A stretch of DNA of 7,536 nucleotides, taken from assembly GCA_964447525.1 (NCBI GenBank), contig CAYUSU010000045.1, positions 1-7,536 of the forward strand. Reading direction: 5' to 3'. A program made the translations under genes and the position numbers. This DNA comes from JAFGDH01 sp964447525. Lineage in GTDB: Archaea; Aenigmatarchaeota; Aenigmatarchaeia; QMZP01; QMZT01. Of this stretch, positions 1 through 6,259 are shown piece after piece. The notes under the pieces are model-generated. The model was not told where the DNA came from, did not search any database, and worked only from the letters and a program-made list of their open reading frames with translations. Numbering within the stretch: position 1 is the first letter of the stretch; every line of letters starts with the position of its first letter.

Positions 1-283
1 TTGAGTACGGCTGGTACGGGAGGAGAAGGCATAATTTGGATGGTTTGAGTGATCTCACGAAATCCAGAAGAATGACAGATTCGGTGACAAGCTTGTCCAG
101 ATTCGTTCCCGGCGTTTTTGCCCGTACCACCACTATTACAGGCTGGTCTTTCAGTATGTTATGCTCAGTGAGCTGGAAATAACTTTCCCCGTCCGGGAAT
201 TCCTTGTAATTGACCCCAACATGCTTGGCATTCAGCTCATTGGCGAGCATTTCCGAGAATTTGTCCCTTCCGATAACTATCAT
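1..283 (-). CDS. prs: Ribose-phosphate pyrophosphokinase (PRPP synthetase), N-terminal part, cut by window start
   Basis: The minus strand reads open from ATG at 283 down to base 2, giving 94 residues that begin MIVIGRDKFSEMLANEL. PRPP synthetase transfers pyrophosphate from ATP to ribose 5-phosphate, making PRPP for purine, pyrimidine, histidine and tryptophan synthesis in the cytoplasm. Family marks seen are a short beta strand at the N-terminus (MIVIG), the conserved FPDGE at residues 29-33, a VIVVVRAKTPGTN stretch (49-61), a LVTESVILLDFVRSL helix (65-79), and LLLPYQPYS (87-94), which matches the V-PY-x-Y-(A/S)-RQD region. The catalytic lysine/arginine loop and PRPP-binding loop would lie beyond the window. 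The start is supported by a TATA-like TTATTTAATAATT (304-316) centred about 27 bases upstream, which fits a leaderless mRNA. It is transcribed divergently from the next gene. The identification is by motif and is fairly secure; the gene is incomplete here. Confidence 0.85.
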   Translation of the reverse strand, partial: MIVIGRDKFSEMLANELNAKHVGVNYKEFPDGESYFQLTEHNILKDQPVIVVVRAKTPGTNLDKLVTESVILLDFVRSLKPSKLCLLLPYQPYS

Positions 284-303
284 AATTTTTATTAGTCCGT
301 TCC

Positions 304-316
304 AATTATTAAATAA
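304..316 (-). promoter_or_regulatory. TATA-like promoter of the PRPP synthetase gene
   Basis: On the minus strand this reads TTATTTAATAATT, centred about 27 bases before the ATG at 283. That is the spacing expected between an archaeal TATA box and the transcription start, so the mRNA would be leaderless. No Shine-Dalgarno sequence precedes the ATG, which agrees. The 44-base intergenic stretch (284-327) must also serve the divergent plus-strand gene. Confidence 0.5.
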
Positions 317-327
317 CCGTGGTAATC

Positions 328-519
328 ATGACAAGTCTGAAAAAAAAGAGATGCGTCAAATGCGCATGGGGAATGAAGGTTATACGTATGAAGAAAGAAG
401 GCGTGGAATGCGTCAACCCCGATCAGCATGTTCTCAAAGAGATGATAATGCCACTCACCGCCGTGGCCTGCCCGCTTTTCTCCCCGGTAGAAAAGAAGAG
501 TTCGAAATCGAAAGATTAA
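328..519 (+). CDS. Small four-cysteine protein of unknown function (63 aa)
   Basis: ATG at 328 gives a 63-residue basic protein. An in-frame GTG at 319 would add three residues, but ATG is preferred. It has a C-x2-C pair at Cys9/Cys12 (RCVKC) followed by single cysteines at 28 (VEC) and 48 (VAC), and ends in a lysine/serine-rich tail (EKKSSKSKD). Four cysteines with one close pair suggest metal binding, but the second pair is 20 residues apart, so a classic zinc ribbon is not certain. There is no signal peptide or membrane segment. It is divergent from the PRPP synthetase gene and 27 bases upstream of the next gene on the same strand. A longer overlapping frame at 210-524 runs into the PRPP synthetase gene and looks like chance. 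I do not recognise a family. Confidence 0.55.
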   Translation: MTSLKKKRCVKCAWGMKVIRMKKEGVECVNPDQHVLKEMIMPLTAVACPLFSPVEKKSSKSKD

Positions 520-546
520 TTTAAAGAATCCGCCCGAATAATTATC

Positions 547-1134
547 ATGGCGATCGCTTTCCCCGGCAAGTTTCTGATCAAGGATTCGGACAGCAACGGA
601 TGTATTCTGGAACGAAAGAACAAATCCTATGGGATGAAAATGATCATCAATCTAAACGGAAAAATAATCAGGATAAACACCGGGGTTTCCGTTTTGAATG
701 ACCTCATGAAGTTTTTTGCACTCAATTCTGAAATTGGACTGGAAGTCTCCGTCAAATGGGTGGAACAGCCAGATTCGAAGGGTATAGGGATGCTCGGACT
801 CATGCTCGGAACCGGATTGAGGGAAATATTCAATAAAAAGAAGAGAAGAGGACTCGGACATTCGGTTTCCGTGTACAAAGGCAGCGTATCTTCCGTGACC
901 ATAGCGTTGGTAGGGTCTCCTGAAGGCAATCCACTGAAGATACAACTGGCCGGCGGGAACCAGAAGACAAGAGACGCTCTCGCGAACGGGATAATAGATA
1001 TGCTCAGCGGATTATGTGATGGCATCAACGCGGAGATAAACCTCTACCTGAAGATGGGCGACAATCCCACGTATATGATAGAATCCCTTTCCAGGGGGCT
1101 GGGGAGATCAATGCGCTTTGCGTTTTCGGAGTGA
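547..1134 (+). CDS. Hypothetical protein, 195 aa
   Basis: This is a 195-residue protein starting at ATG 547. I do not recognise the family. It is mostly alternating hydrophobic/polar sequence suggesting beta strands (KMIINLNGKIIRINTGVSV; HSVSVYKGSVSSVTIALVG). A glycine-rich hydrophobic stretch lies at about residues 78-91 (KGIGMLGLMLGTGL), followed by a basic patch (NKKKRRG). A helical C-terminal part contains TRDALANGIIDMLSGL. The hydrophobic stretch is too short and glycine-rich to call a membrane helix with confidence. The gene starts 27 bases after the preceding small gene. Its last codons carry the ribosome-binding site of the methyltransferase gene that follows 4 bases later, so the two are probably translated together. 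The open frame is uninterrupted and fits the tight gene packing, so it is very likely real. Confidence 0.75.
   Translation: MAIAFPGKFLIKDSDSNGCILERKNKSYGMKMIINLNGKIIRINTGVSVLNDLMKFFALNSEIGLEVSVKWVEQPDSKGIGMLGLMLGTGLREIFNKKKRRGLGHSVSVYKGSVSSVTIALVGSPEGNPLKIQLAGGNQKTRDALANGIIDMLSGLCDGINAEINLYLKMGDNPTYMIESLSRGLGRSMRFAFSE
1128..1134 (+). promoter_or_regulatory. Ribosome-binding site GGAGTGA that decides the methyltransferase start
   Basis: GGAGTGA overlaps the TGA stop of the preceding gene and lies 4 bases before the ATG at 1139. It favours that ATG over the in-frame TTG at 1118, and suggests the two genes are translationally coupled. Confidence 0.6.
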
Positions 1135-1138
1135 CTTC

Positions 1139-2164
1139 ATGGAAGCGATGATAAGTTCGACAGAAAGGTATTACAGCAAGGAGAAGAACCCGGAGATGGT
1201 GGACGAAGTCTCATTGTCCCATCTGCTTAGAGGGGAGAACCCGTTCACGAGGGACGGTCTCCCGTATGGCGGACAGCTCGCAAAAATATTGTTAGAAAAG
1301 AATCTTCTTTTGCCCAATTCAAATATACTGGAGATAGGACCGGGGATTGGTGATGTTGCGAAAGCGTTTACCGGCGAACTCGAATCTGATTGGGAGTATA
1401 CGTTTTTCGATGTTTCAAAGAGGATCATAAAATACCTCAAGGGCGGCTTTCCGCGTGACAGGTTCTCATTCGTTTCCGGTGATGTTCTTGAAATCGGTAA
1501 AATGAAAGAAAAATATAATATTGTTATATGCAATGAAGTCCTCGCCGACCTTCCGATGGTGATCAACCCATTATCTGATATAACCGGTATGAAGGCTGAC
1601 AAATGGGATATGGTCATGGATGCCAGACGCCAGATAGATGAATATGCTTTCAAACTCCCCGAGAAAGATGTCGTCTTCAATTATGGCGCTGTCCGGTTCA
1701 TCGAGCAGGTCGGCAAGATACTGGATAAAAAAGGGACGGTGTTCATTGCGGAGAATGCCTGCGATCCAGGGTTTCCGAGAATGATACCTGTTTATGGTCA
1801 CACCGAATTCTCGATCAAGTTCGGATGGCTGGAGAAGGTTGCGAAGAAGCTCGGATTCAGCGTAGAGACCGGAAAGATCACCGATCTATTCGAAATACGT
1901 AATCGCGATTTCCTTTCGATGTTCCTGCTTCCGGAACTGAAGGTCATATTCGATCACCTGAACTTCCATGACATAGAAAAGCAGATACTGAAGGAAGGAT
2001 CAAAAGCGATGAGTGTCGACGAGTTCCTTCGTTTCCTGGATGATCATCAGGACAAGATCAATATAGACAATCTGGATCACTACAAGAAGATGATCAAGAA
2101 GTCCGCCAGGAAGATAACCAAGGTGACTGATCAATTCAGGTATATTATACTGAAAAAGAAATGA
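1139..2164 (+). CDS. SAM-dependent methyltransferase, MidA-like motif
   Basis: This is a 341-residue protein, with ATG 1139 chosen because of the GGAGTGA site; a TTG at 1118 would add 7 residues. It has a class I Rossmann-fold methyltransferase core. Motif I is LEIGPGIGD at residues 64-72, which binds S-adenosylmethionine. An acidic residue ends strand 2 (FFDVS, Asp91), and SGDVLEIG (113-120) follows. Then comes ICNEVLADLPMV at 130-141. The NE-x-L-x-D-x-P pattern resembles MidA/NDUFAF7-type (Methyltransf_28) arginine methyltransferases, which carry NE..DALPV at this place. The N-terminal YYSKEKNP and LLRGENPFTRDG parts may be the substrate-side cap. The C-terminal 90 residues are charged and helical. 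The substrate cannot be read from sequence; MidA-like function is an inference from one motif. Its stop overlaps the ATG of the next gene (ATGA), consistent with one operon. Confidence 0.75.
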   Translation: MEAMISSTERYYSKEKNPEMVDEVSLSHLLRGENPFTRDGLPYGGQLAKILLEKNLLLPNSNILEIGPGIGDVAKAFTGELESDWEYTFFDVSKRIIKYLKGGFPRDRFSFVSGDVLEIGKMKEKYNIVICNEVLADLPMVINPLSDITGMKADKWDMVMDARRQIDEYAFKLPEKDVVFNYGAVRFIEQVGKILDKKGTVFIAENACDPGFPRMIPVYGHTEFSIKFGWLEKVAKKLGFSVETGKITDLFEIRNRDFLSMFLLPELKVIFDHLNFHDIEKQILKEGSKAMSVDEFLRFLDDHQDKINIDNLDHYKKMIKKSARKITKVTDQFRYIILKKK

Positions 2165-2418
2165 TCATTATGGGAAACAAATACTGGTTCCGCCGAAGAG
2201 CGGGATTAAAGTCAAGGGATCTGGGTTATGGTTATGTTCCGATCTCTTGGGAAGGATGGATAATAGTATTATTCTTCATTCTCGTTTTCGTGGGTTTGGC
2301 GTTTTATTTCATTAACTACATGGGAGATTCCCTCGACAGCGGAATATGGCTCACAGTTTCTTTGGCCGCGACCATTGTTGCGATGGTTCTGGTTTGCGAG
2401 ATGAAGGTGAAAAAATAG
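2161..2418 (+). CDS. Small membrane protein with WFRRR / YGYVPISWEGW motif, 85 aa
   Basis: This 85-residue protein starts at ATG 2161, overlapping the methyltransferase stop by 4 bases. An in-frame ATG at 2170 (MGNKYWFRRR) is an equally possible start. The N-terminus is basic and aromatic (KYWFRRRAGLKSRDLGYGYVP), followed by WEGWIIVLFFILVFVGLAFYF (about 31-51), a clear membrane helix. After a short polar loop (NYMGDSLDSG) comes a second helix (about 63-79, LTVSLAATIVAMVLV) and a basic C-terminus. The KYWF...GYGY.P..WEGW arrangement is one I associate with small uncharacterised membrane proteins in bacteria and archaea that have no assigned function. Both termini probably face the cytoplasm under the positive-inside rule. 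It is the last gene of the plus-strand group before the chaperone promoter. Confidence 0.7.
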   Translation: MIIMGNKYWFRRRAGLKSRDLGYGYVPISWEGWIIVLFFILVFVGLAFYFINYMGDSLDSGIWLTVSLAATIVAMVLVCEMKVKK

Positions 2419-2444
2419 TCTGAAAGGGTAAGAATTTTAAGTTC

Positions 2445-2459
2445 GAAAAACTTATATTT
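2445..2459 (+). promoter_or_regulatory. BRE/TATA promoter of the grpE-dnaK operon
   Basis: A purine-rich GAAAAA (2445-2450, a possible BRE) is followed directly by CTTATATTT (2451-2459), an archaeal TATA-like box. Transcription would start about 25 bases downstream, near 2477-2483, leaving a short leader with a strong ribosome-binding site before grpE. A short inverted repeat, TAAGTT / AACTTA with a 5-base loop (2438-2454), overlaps the BRE and the edge of the TATA box. It could bind a regulator, but that is conjecture. Confidence 0.55.
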
Positions 2460-2489
2460 ATTGTGTTTACTTTACTTATAATATTACAT

Positions 2490-2497
2490 GGTGATCC
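2490..2497 (+). promoter_or_regulatory. Strong ribosome-binding site GGTGATCC of grpE
   Basis: GGTGATCC is an eight-base match to the complement of the usual archaeal 16S rRNA 3' end (GGAGGTGATCC), ending 3 bases before the ATG at 2501. It fixes the grpE start and indicates a leadered mRNA. Confidence 0.6.
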
Positions 2498-2500
2498 GGG

Positions 2501-3025
2501 ATGAAAAAGAAGCTGGATAAAACGGAGCATGAAAAAAAGACCGACGAAATGGGTGTGCTCAGAAAGGAACTCGATGAGAAGACTAAAGTCGCGGACGAGC
2601 GACTCGATCAGATCAGATACCTCCAGGCGGATTTCGAGAACTACAGGAAAAGCCTTGACAGGGAAAAAGCCGGATTGGAATCGAATGCCAATATGGGCAT
2701 CGTGAAGGATCTCCTGCCACTGCTGGATGATCTGGAAGCGGCAGTCGGGAAATCCGGTAACAGCGAGGCGCGGGAAGGTTACGGGCTGATGCTGAAAAAA
2801 CTGCTGGACATTCTCTCGAAAGCCGGACTCAGTACTATCGAATCGGTCGGAAGGAAATTTGATCCGTATTATCACGAAGTCATGATGAGCACCGAATCCG
2901 ATAAACCTGAAGGCACGATACTGGAAGAGCTCCAGAAAGGATACATGTTCAATTCGAATGTTATCAGGCATTCAAAAGTCAGGATATCGAAAAATAAAAA
3001 AACCGGTGTGGAAGAAGATGCCTGA
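2501..3025 (+). CDS. grpE: GrpE, nucleotide exchange factor for DnaK
   Basis: This is a 174-residue protein, slightly short but normal for the family. GrpE dimers open the ATPase domain of DnaK to release ADP, resetting the chaperone cycle in the cytoplasm. The N-terminal 60 residues are charged and would form the long paired helix (coiled coil). The conserved LQADFENYRK lies at about residues 42-51. Helical-bundle sequence VKDLLPLLDDLEAA follows, then the beta domain with GLSTIESVGRKFDPYYHEVMM (FDP..HE hallmark), PEGTILEELQKGYMF and VIRHSKVRISK at the C-terminus, all matching GrpE. The start is set by the GGTGATCC site. It is the first gene of the chaperone operon, with a 34-residue zinc-ribbon gene between it and dnaK. 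The usual RPA(K/R)V near the end is RHSKV here, a mild variation. Confidence 0.95.
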   Translation: MKKKLDKTEHEKKTDEMGVLRKELDEKTKVADERLDQIRYLQADFENYRKSLDREKAGLESNANMGIVKDLLPLLDDLEAAVGKSGNSEAREGYGLMLKKLLDILSKAGLSTIESVGRKFDPYYHEVMMSTESDKPEGTILEELQKGYMFNSNVIRHSKVRISKNKKTGVEEDA

Positions 3026-3040
3026 TCGATAATATATGGG

Positions 3041-3046
3041 AAGGAG
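3041..3046 (+). promoter_or_regulatory. Ribosome-binding site AAGGAG of the zinc-ribbon gene
   Basis: AAGGAG lies 10 bases before the ATG at 3057. It sits inside the coding sequence that an alternative ATG at 3036 would give, so it favours the later start. A second ATG at 3049 in another frame leads to a stop after four codons and may be a distraction. Confidence 0.4.
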
Positions 3047-3056
3047 AAATGATGAT

Positions 3057-3161
3057 ATGCTGAAGAAGTGTCCCGCATGCAACTCTACGAAGCTTAACGT
3101 GAACCCCGGTTTCGGGTTCAGGTGCAGGAATTGCGGGTATGAACACAAAATAATCAAATAA
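3057..3161 (+). CDS. Zinc-ribbon microprotein (34 aa) between grpE and dnaK
   Basis: ATG 3057 to TAA 3161 encodes 34 residues: a start MLKKCPACNSTKL, a middle NVNPGFGFRC and an end RNCGYEHKIIK. There are two C-x2-C knuckles, CPAC at Cys5/Cys8 and CRNC at Cys23/Cys26. They are 14 residues apart, followed by a glycine and an aromatic residue (GY), which is the textbook shape of a single zinc ribbon. Such folds bind RNA, DNA or protein partners; the partner here is unknown. It has its own AAGGAG site. The ribosome-binding site of dnaK starts 1 base after its stop, so it is translated within the grpE-dnaK transcript. An alternative start at 3036 would add seven residues. It is too short to be called by length filters, but the cysteine spacing, the ribosome-binding site and the fit between the two neighbours make it convincing. 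Confidence 0.75.
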   Translation: MLKKCPACNSTKLNVNPGFGFRCRNCGYEHKIIK

Positions 3162-3170
3162 GGAGATGAT
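3162..3170 (+). promoter_or_regulatory. Ribosome-binding site GGAGATGAT that decides the dnaK start
   Basis: GGAGATGAT matches the GGAGGTGAT consensus at 8 of 9 bases and ends 4 bases before ATG 3175. The upstream in-frame ATGs at 3166 and 3169 lie inside this site and are therefore unlikely starts. Confidence 0.6.
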
Positions 3171-3174
3171 GTTA

Positions 3175-5061
3175 ATGAGCGAAAATAAAGACGCTAAAAA
3201 GGAAAAAATAATAGGTATAGATTTGGGGACTTCAAACTCGCAGGCAGCTGCCATAATGGGAGGAAAGCCAACTATAATTCCGTCAGCCGAAGGTGCGACG
3301 GTTGCCGGGAAGATGTTTCCATCCGTGGTCGCATTCACCAAGGACGGCCAGACGCTGGTCGGAGAGCCCGCCAGGAGACAGGCAGTCTCCAATACTGAAG
3401 GCACCGTCATGGGAGCCAAGAGAAAGATGGGTACTGATTTCAAATACAATATAAGCGGGAAAGAATATACGCCTCAACAGGTTTCCGCTTTCATATTGCA
3501 GAAAATCAAACGTGACGCGGAGGAGTTCCTTGGAGAGAAGGTGAGCAAAGCCGTGATCACGGTCCCTGCTTATTTCGACGACAACCAGAGGACCGCAACA
3601 AAGGATGCCGGGAAGATAGCCGGACTGGACGTTGTGAGGCTTGTGAACGAACCTACTGCCGCGGCGATGGCGTACGGGATGGACAAGAAAGGCGAAGAAC
3701 ATAAAATAATGGTTTTCGATTTCGGGGGAGGGACCCTCGACGTGACGATAATGGAATACGGTGACGGAACCTTTACCGTTCTTTCCACTTCCGGTGACAC
3801 TCAGCTGGGAGGAAGGGACATGGACGAGACGCTGATGAAATACGTTGTCGATGATTTCAAATCGAGAGAAGGCGTAGACCTGAACAACGATGACATGGCC
3901 ATGCAGAGGGTGAGGGAAACGGCCGAAAAGGCGAAGATAGAGCTGTCCACGACGCTTGATACCAGTATCAATCTTCCCTACATAACATCGACAGACAAGG
4001 GCCCGAAGCACATTGACATGAAAATTACCCGGTCCCAGCTGGAGAAGCTGGTTATGCCGATAATCGATAAATGCAGGCATCCGATGGAGCAGGCGATGAA
4101 GGACGCCAAGCTCACTAAAGACAATATAGACAAGATCATAATGGTAGGAGGACCGACAAGGATGCCCGTCGTTCGCAAGTACGTTGAGGATTTCGTCGGA
4201 AAGAAAGTCGAAGGCGGAGTCGATCCCATGGAATGCGTGGCAATGGGAGCCGCCATACAGGGCGGAGTTCTTGCGGGCGACATCAAGGACATGGTACTTC
4301 TGGACGTTACCCCTCTGACCCTTGGTATCGAGACTTTAGGGGAAGTGATGACCTCGCTCATAGAAAGGAATACCACCATACCGGTGAAGAAAAAGAAGGT
4401 TTTCTCGACCGCTGCCGACTACCAACCTGCGGTCACGGTCCACGTGCTTCAGGGAGAAAGGAGCATGGCAAAGGATAACACGAGTCTCGGACAGTTCAAC
4501 CTTGAGGGCATACCGCCGGCACCCAGAGGGATTCCGCAAATAGAAGTGACGTTCGACATAGACGCTTCGGGGATACTCAGCGTTTCGGCGAAAGACCTCG
4601 GAACGGGAAAGGAGCAGAAGATAACGATAACCGCTTCCACGAAACTTTCCGACGAGGACATAAACAGCATGGTAAAGGATGCGAAGGAACACGAAGAAGA
4701 CGACAAGAAAAGGAAAGAGGAGGCGGAGGCAAGGAACAACGCCGACACGCTGGCATACACTACCGAAAAGACCCTTTCGGAGCTGGGTGACAAGATAACA
4801 AAGGAACATAAAGAGAAGATAGAGAAGTCCCTTAAGGAACTTAAGGATTCCCTTGCCGGACAGGACGTTGAGAAGATAAAGAAGGACACGGAAAACCTCC
4901 AGAAGGTCGTCGGGGAGGCAGGTGCTTCCATATATCAGGATGCCGCGAAGAAGCAGGCTGAAGGAAAACCGAAAGAAGAAAAAAAGCCCGACAAAAAGAA
5001 AGACGAAAACGTGGTTGACGCAGAATACGAAGTAAAGGACGACAAGAAGGAAGATAAATGA
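3175..5061 (+). CDS. dnaK: DnaK (Hsp70) ATP-dependent chaperone
   Basis: This is a 628-residue protein from ATG 3175; starts at 3166 or 3169 fall inside the ribosome-binding site. It is a cytoplasmic chaperone that binds exposed hydrophobic segments and releases them through an ATP cycle driven by DnaJ and GrpE. ATPase domain marks are IGIDLGTSNS (residues 13-22; the usual T is S), AVITVPAYFDDNQR (126-139), NEPTAAAMAYG (158-168), FDFGGGTLDVTIM (181-193), and IMVGGPTRMPVVR (322-334). The interdomain linker is MVLLDVTPLTLGIET (373-387). The substrate-binding beta domain includes VLQGER (424-429), NTSLGQFNLEGIPPAPRG and FDIDASGILSVSAKD. A helical lid and charged lysine-rich tail end with VVDAEYE (613-619), the typical DnaK C-terminal signature. 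The stretch after GAKRKMGTDFKYN lacks the roughly 23-residue insert found in proteobacterial DnaK, so it is of the short type seen in Gram-positive bacteria and archaea. It looks full-length and functional. Confidence 0.97.
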   Translation: MSENKDAKKEKIIGIDLGTSNSQAAAIMGGKPTIIPSAEGATVAGKMFPSVVAFTKDGQTLVGEPARRQAVSNTEGTVMGAKRKMGTDFKYNISGKEYTPQQVSAFILQKIKRDAEEFLGEKVSKAVITVPAYFDDNQRTATKDAGKIAGLDVVRLVNEPTAAAMAYGMDKKGEEHKIMVFDFGGGTLDVTIMEYGDGTFTVLSTSGDTQLGGRDMDETLMKYVVDDFKSREGVDLNNDDMAMQRVRETAEKAKIELSTTLDTSINLPYITSTDKGPKHIDMKITRSQLEKLVMPIIDKCRHPMEQAMKDAKLTKDNIDKIIMVGGPTRMPVVRKYVEDFVGKKVEGGVDPMECVAMGAAIQGGVLAGDIKDMVLLDVTPLTLGIETLGEVMTSLIERNTTIPVKKKKVFSTAADYQPAVTVHVLQGERSMAKDNTSLGQFNLEGIPPAPRGIPQIEVTFDIDASGILSVSAKDLGTGKEQKITITASTKLSDEDINSMVKDAKEHEEDDKKRKEEAEARNNADTLAYTTEKTLSELGDKITKEHKEKIEKSLKELKDSLAGQDVEKIKKDTENLQKVVGEAGASIYQDAAKKQAEGKPKEEKKPDKKKDENVVDAEYEVKDDKKEDK

Positions 5062-5091
5062 TTGTGTTCGAATTCGGTATCAAATATGCCG

Positions 5092-5100
5092 TTTTTATTA
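5092..5100 (+). promoter_or_regulatory. Possible separate TATA box for dnaJ
   Basis: TTTTTATTA lies in the 59-base gap between dnaK and dnaJ, centred about 25 bases before ATG 5121. With no good ribosome-binding site before that ATG, a leaderless dnaJ mRNA is plausible, in addition to read-through from the upstream promoter. The same T-rich stretch could instead end dnaK transcripts, since archaeal terminators are T-tracts. Confidence 0.4.
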
Positions 5101-5120
5101 ACATCTATAGTGGTTAAAGC

Positions 5121-6257
5121 ATGACGGAAAAGGACTATTACGATATACTCGGTGTGGACAGGAACGCCTCTGAAGAAGAGATCAAAAGGGCTTTCAGGCA
5201 CCTGGCTAGGAAATGGCACCCGGACGTAAATCCGGACGACAAGGGAGCCGAGGAAAAGTTCAAGGAGATAAACGAGGCATTCGAAGTCCTTAAGGATCCA
5301 GAAAAACGGTCGGCTTATGACCAGTTCGGGAGCGCCGGGGTCGAAGGGGAAGGATTCCACACTGGTTCCGGAGGTTCTCCGAGTTTTGATGATCTCTTCA
5401 GGAATTTCGGCTTCGGTGACATATTCGACGTTTTTTCCGGCTCCGGCAGGAGGAGAAGATCATCCGGTCCTGAACAGGGAGCCGACCTTAAATATGATCT
5501 GGAAATGACCCTAGAAGACGCGTTCAGCGGGGTGGAGACGGAGATAGATATCCCGAGATTTGAACAATGTTCCAAATGCGGAGGAAGCGGAGCGAAACCC
5601 GGCACGTCCCAGAAAAGATGCTCCAGATGCGGGGGAACCGGGGAGATAAGGATGATCAGGAGAAATTCTTTTATTCAGACTGTTAACATAGTCCAGTGCG
5701 ACAAATGCGGCGGGCAGGGAAGCGTTACAGAAAACCCATGCAAACAATGCAAAGGAACCGGCAGGGAAAGGAAGAATAGAAAAGTGAGAGTTAAAATCCC
5801 GGCAGGTGTGGATAATGATCAGTATCTGCGGTTATCCGGTGAAGGGGAAGCCGGTTTCAGGAAAGGCCCGCCCGGGGATTTGTACGTCGTGATTCATTTG
5901 AAAGAGCATCCAGTCTTCGAAAGGCATGAAAGAGACCTGTTCTGCAAGACATCTGTCAGCCTTGCCATAGCTGTCCTCGGCGGTGATATAGGGGTTCCCA
6001 CGATAAAGGGGAATGCGAAGATTAAGATCCCGTCCGGAACACAAAGCCATACGGTCTTCAGGCTGCGCGGGCAGGGAATGCCCGATCTGCATGGGAGGGG
6101 AAGAGGGGATCAGCTGGTGAAAGTCGTAGTCGACATACCAAAGAAGCTCACAAATGATCAGAAGAGGCTCATCGAGGAATACGCGGACACGTTCGAGAAA
6201 AAGATCGAAACGAGCAAGGGCTTCTTCGAAAGGCTCAGGGAACATAGAGGGAAGTGA
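5121..6257 (+). CDS. dnaJ: DnaJ (Hsp40, class A) co-chaperone
   Basis: This 378-residue protein has the full class A layout. DnaJ captures unfolded proteins, hands them to DnaK and stimulates its ATPase. The J-domain is at residues 4-70 (DYYDILGVDRNASEEEIKRA) with the essential HPD at 33-35 (KWHPDVNP). A glycine/phenylalanine-rich linker follows (about 70-110; GFGFGDIFDVFSGSG). Four zinc-binding repeats come next: CSKCGGSG (Cys150/153), CSRCGGTG (167/170), CDKCGGQG (193/196), CKQCKGTG (207/210), making two zinc centres. The C-terminal substrate-binding domains carry KVRVKIPAGVDNDQYLRLSGEGEAG, GDLYVVIHLKEHPVFERH and FRLRGQGMPDLHGRGRGDQLVKV. All key residues are present. It follows dnaK after 59 bases and may have its own promoter. 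It converges with the small membrane protein gene, whose stop is 2 bases beyond, leaving almost no room for a conventional terminator. Confidence 0.97.
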   Translation: MTEKDYYDILGVDRNASEEEIKRAFRHLARKWHPDVNPDDKGAEEKFKEINEAFEVLKDPEKRSAYDQFGSAGVEGEGFHTGSGGSPSFDDLFRNFGFGDIFDVFSGSGRRRRSSGPEQGADLKYDLEMTLEDAFSGVETEIDIPRFEQCSKCGGSGAKPGTSQKRCSRCGGTGEIRMIRRNSFIQTVNIVQCDKCGGQGSVTENPCKQCKGTGRERKNRKVRVKIPAGVDNDQYLRLSGEGEAGFRKGPPGDLYVVIHLKEHPVFERHERDLFCKTSVSLAIAVLGGDIGVPTIKGNAKIKIPSGTQSHTVFRLRGQGMPDLHGRGRGDQLVKVVVDIPKKLTNDQKRLIEEYADTFEKKIETSKGFFERLREHRGK

Positions 6258-6259
6258 TA

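Noticed and set aside
210..524. Plus-strand open frame of 104 residues overlapping the small four-cysteine gene
   Set aside because: It begins inside the PRPP synthetase gene on the other strand and its sequence is low-complexity and unlike a folded protein. The 63-residue frame fits the intergenic space and has patterned cysteines.
2419..2500. CIRCE-type heat-shock operator before grpE
   Set aside because: The TTAGCACTC-N9-GAGTGCTAA repeat of bacterial HrcA operons is absent; only a short 6-bp repeat is present.
2351..2971. Minus-strand open frame of 206 residues across grpE
   Set aside because: It is antisense to conserved GrpE codons and extends over the grpE promoter; no family resemblance.
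3283..4080. Long minus-strand open frame of 265 residues inside dnaK
   Set aside because: It is antisense to the well-conserved ATPase domain of DnaK and rich in His, Arg and Phe, as expected for a codon shadow; there is no start signal.
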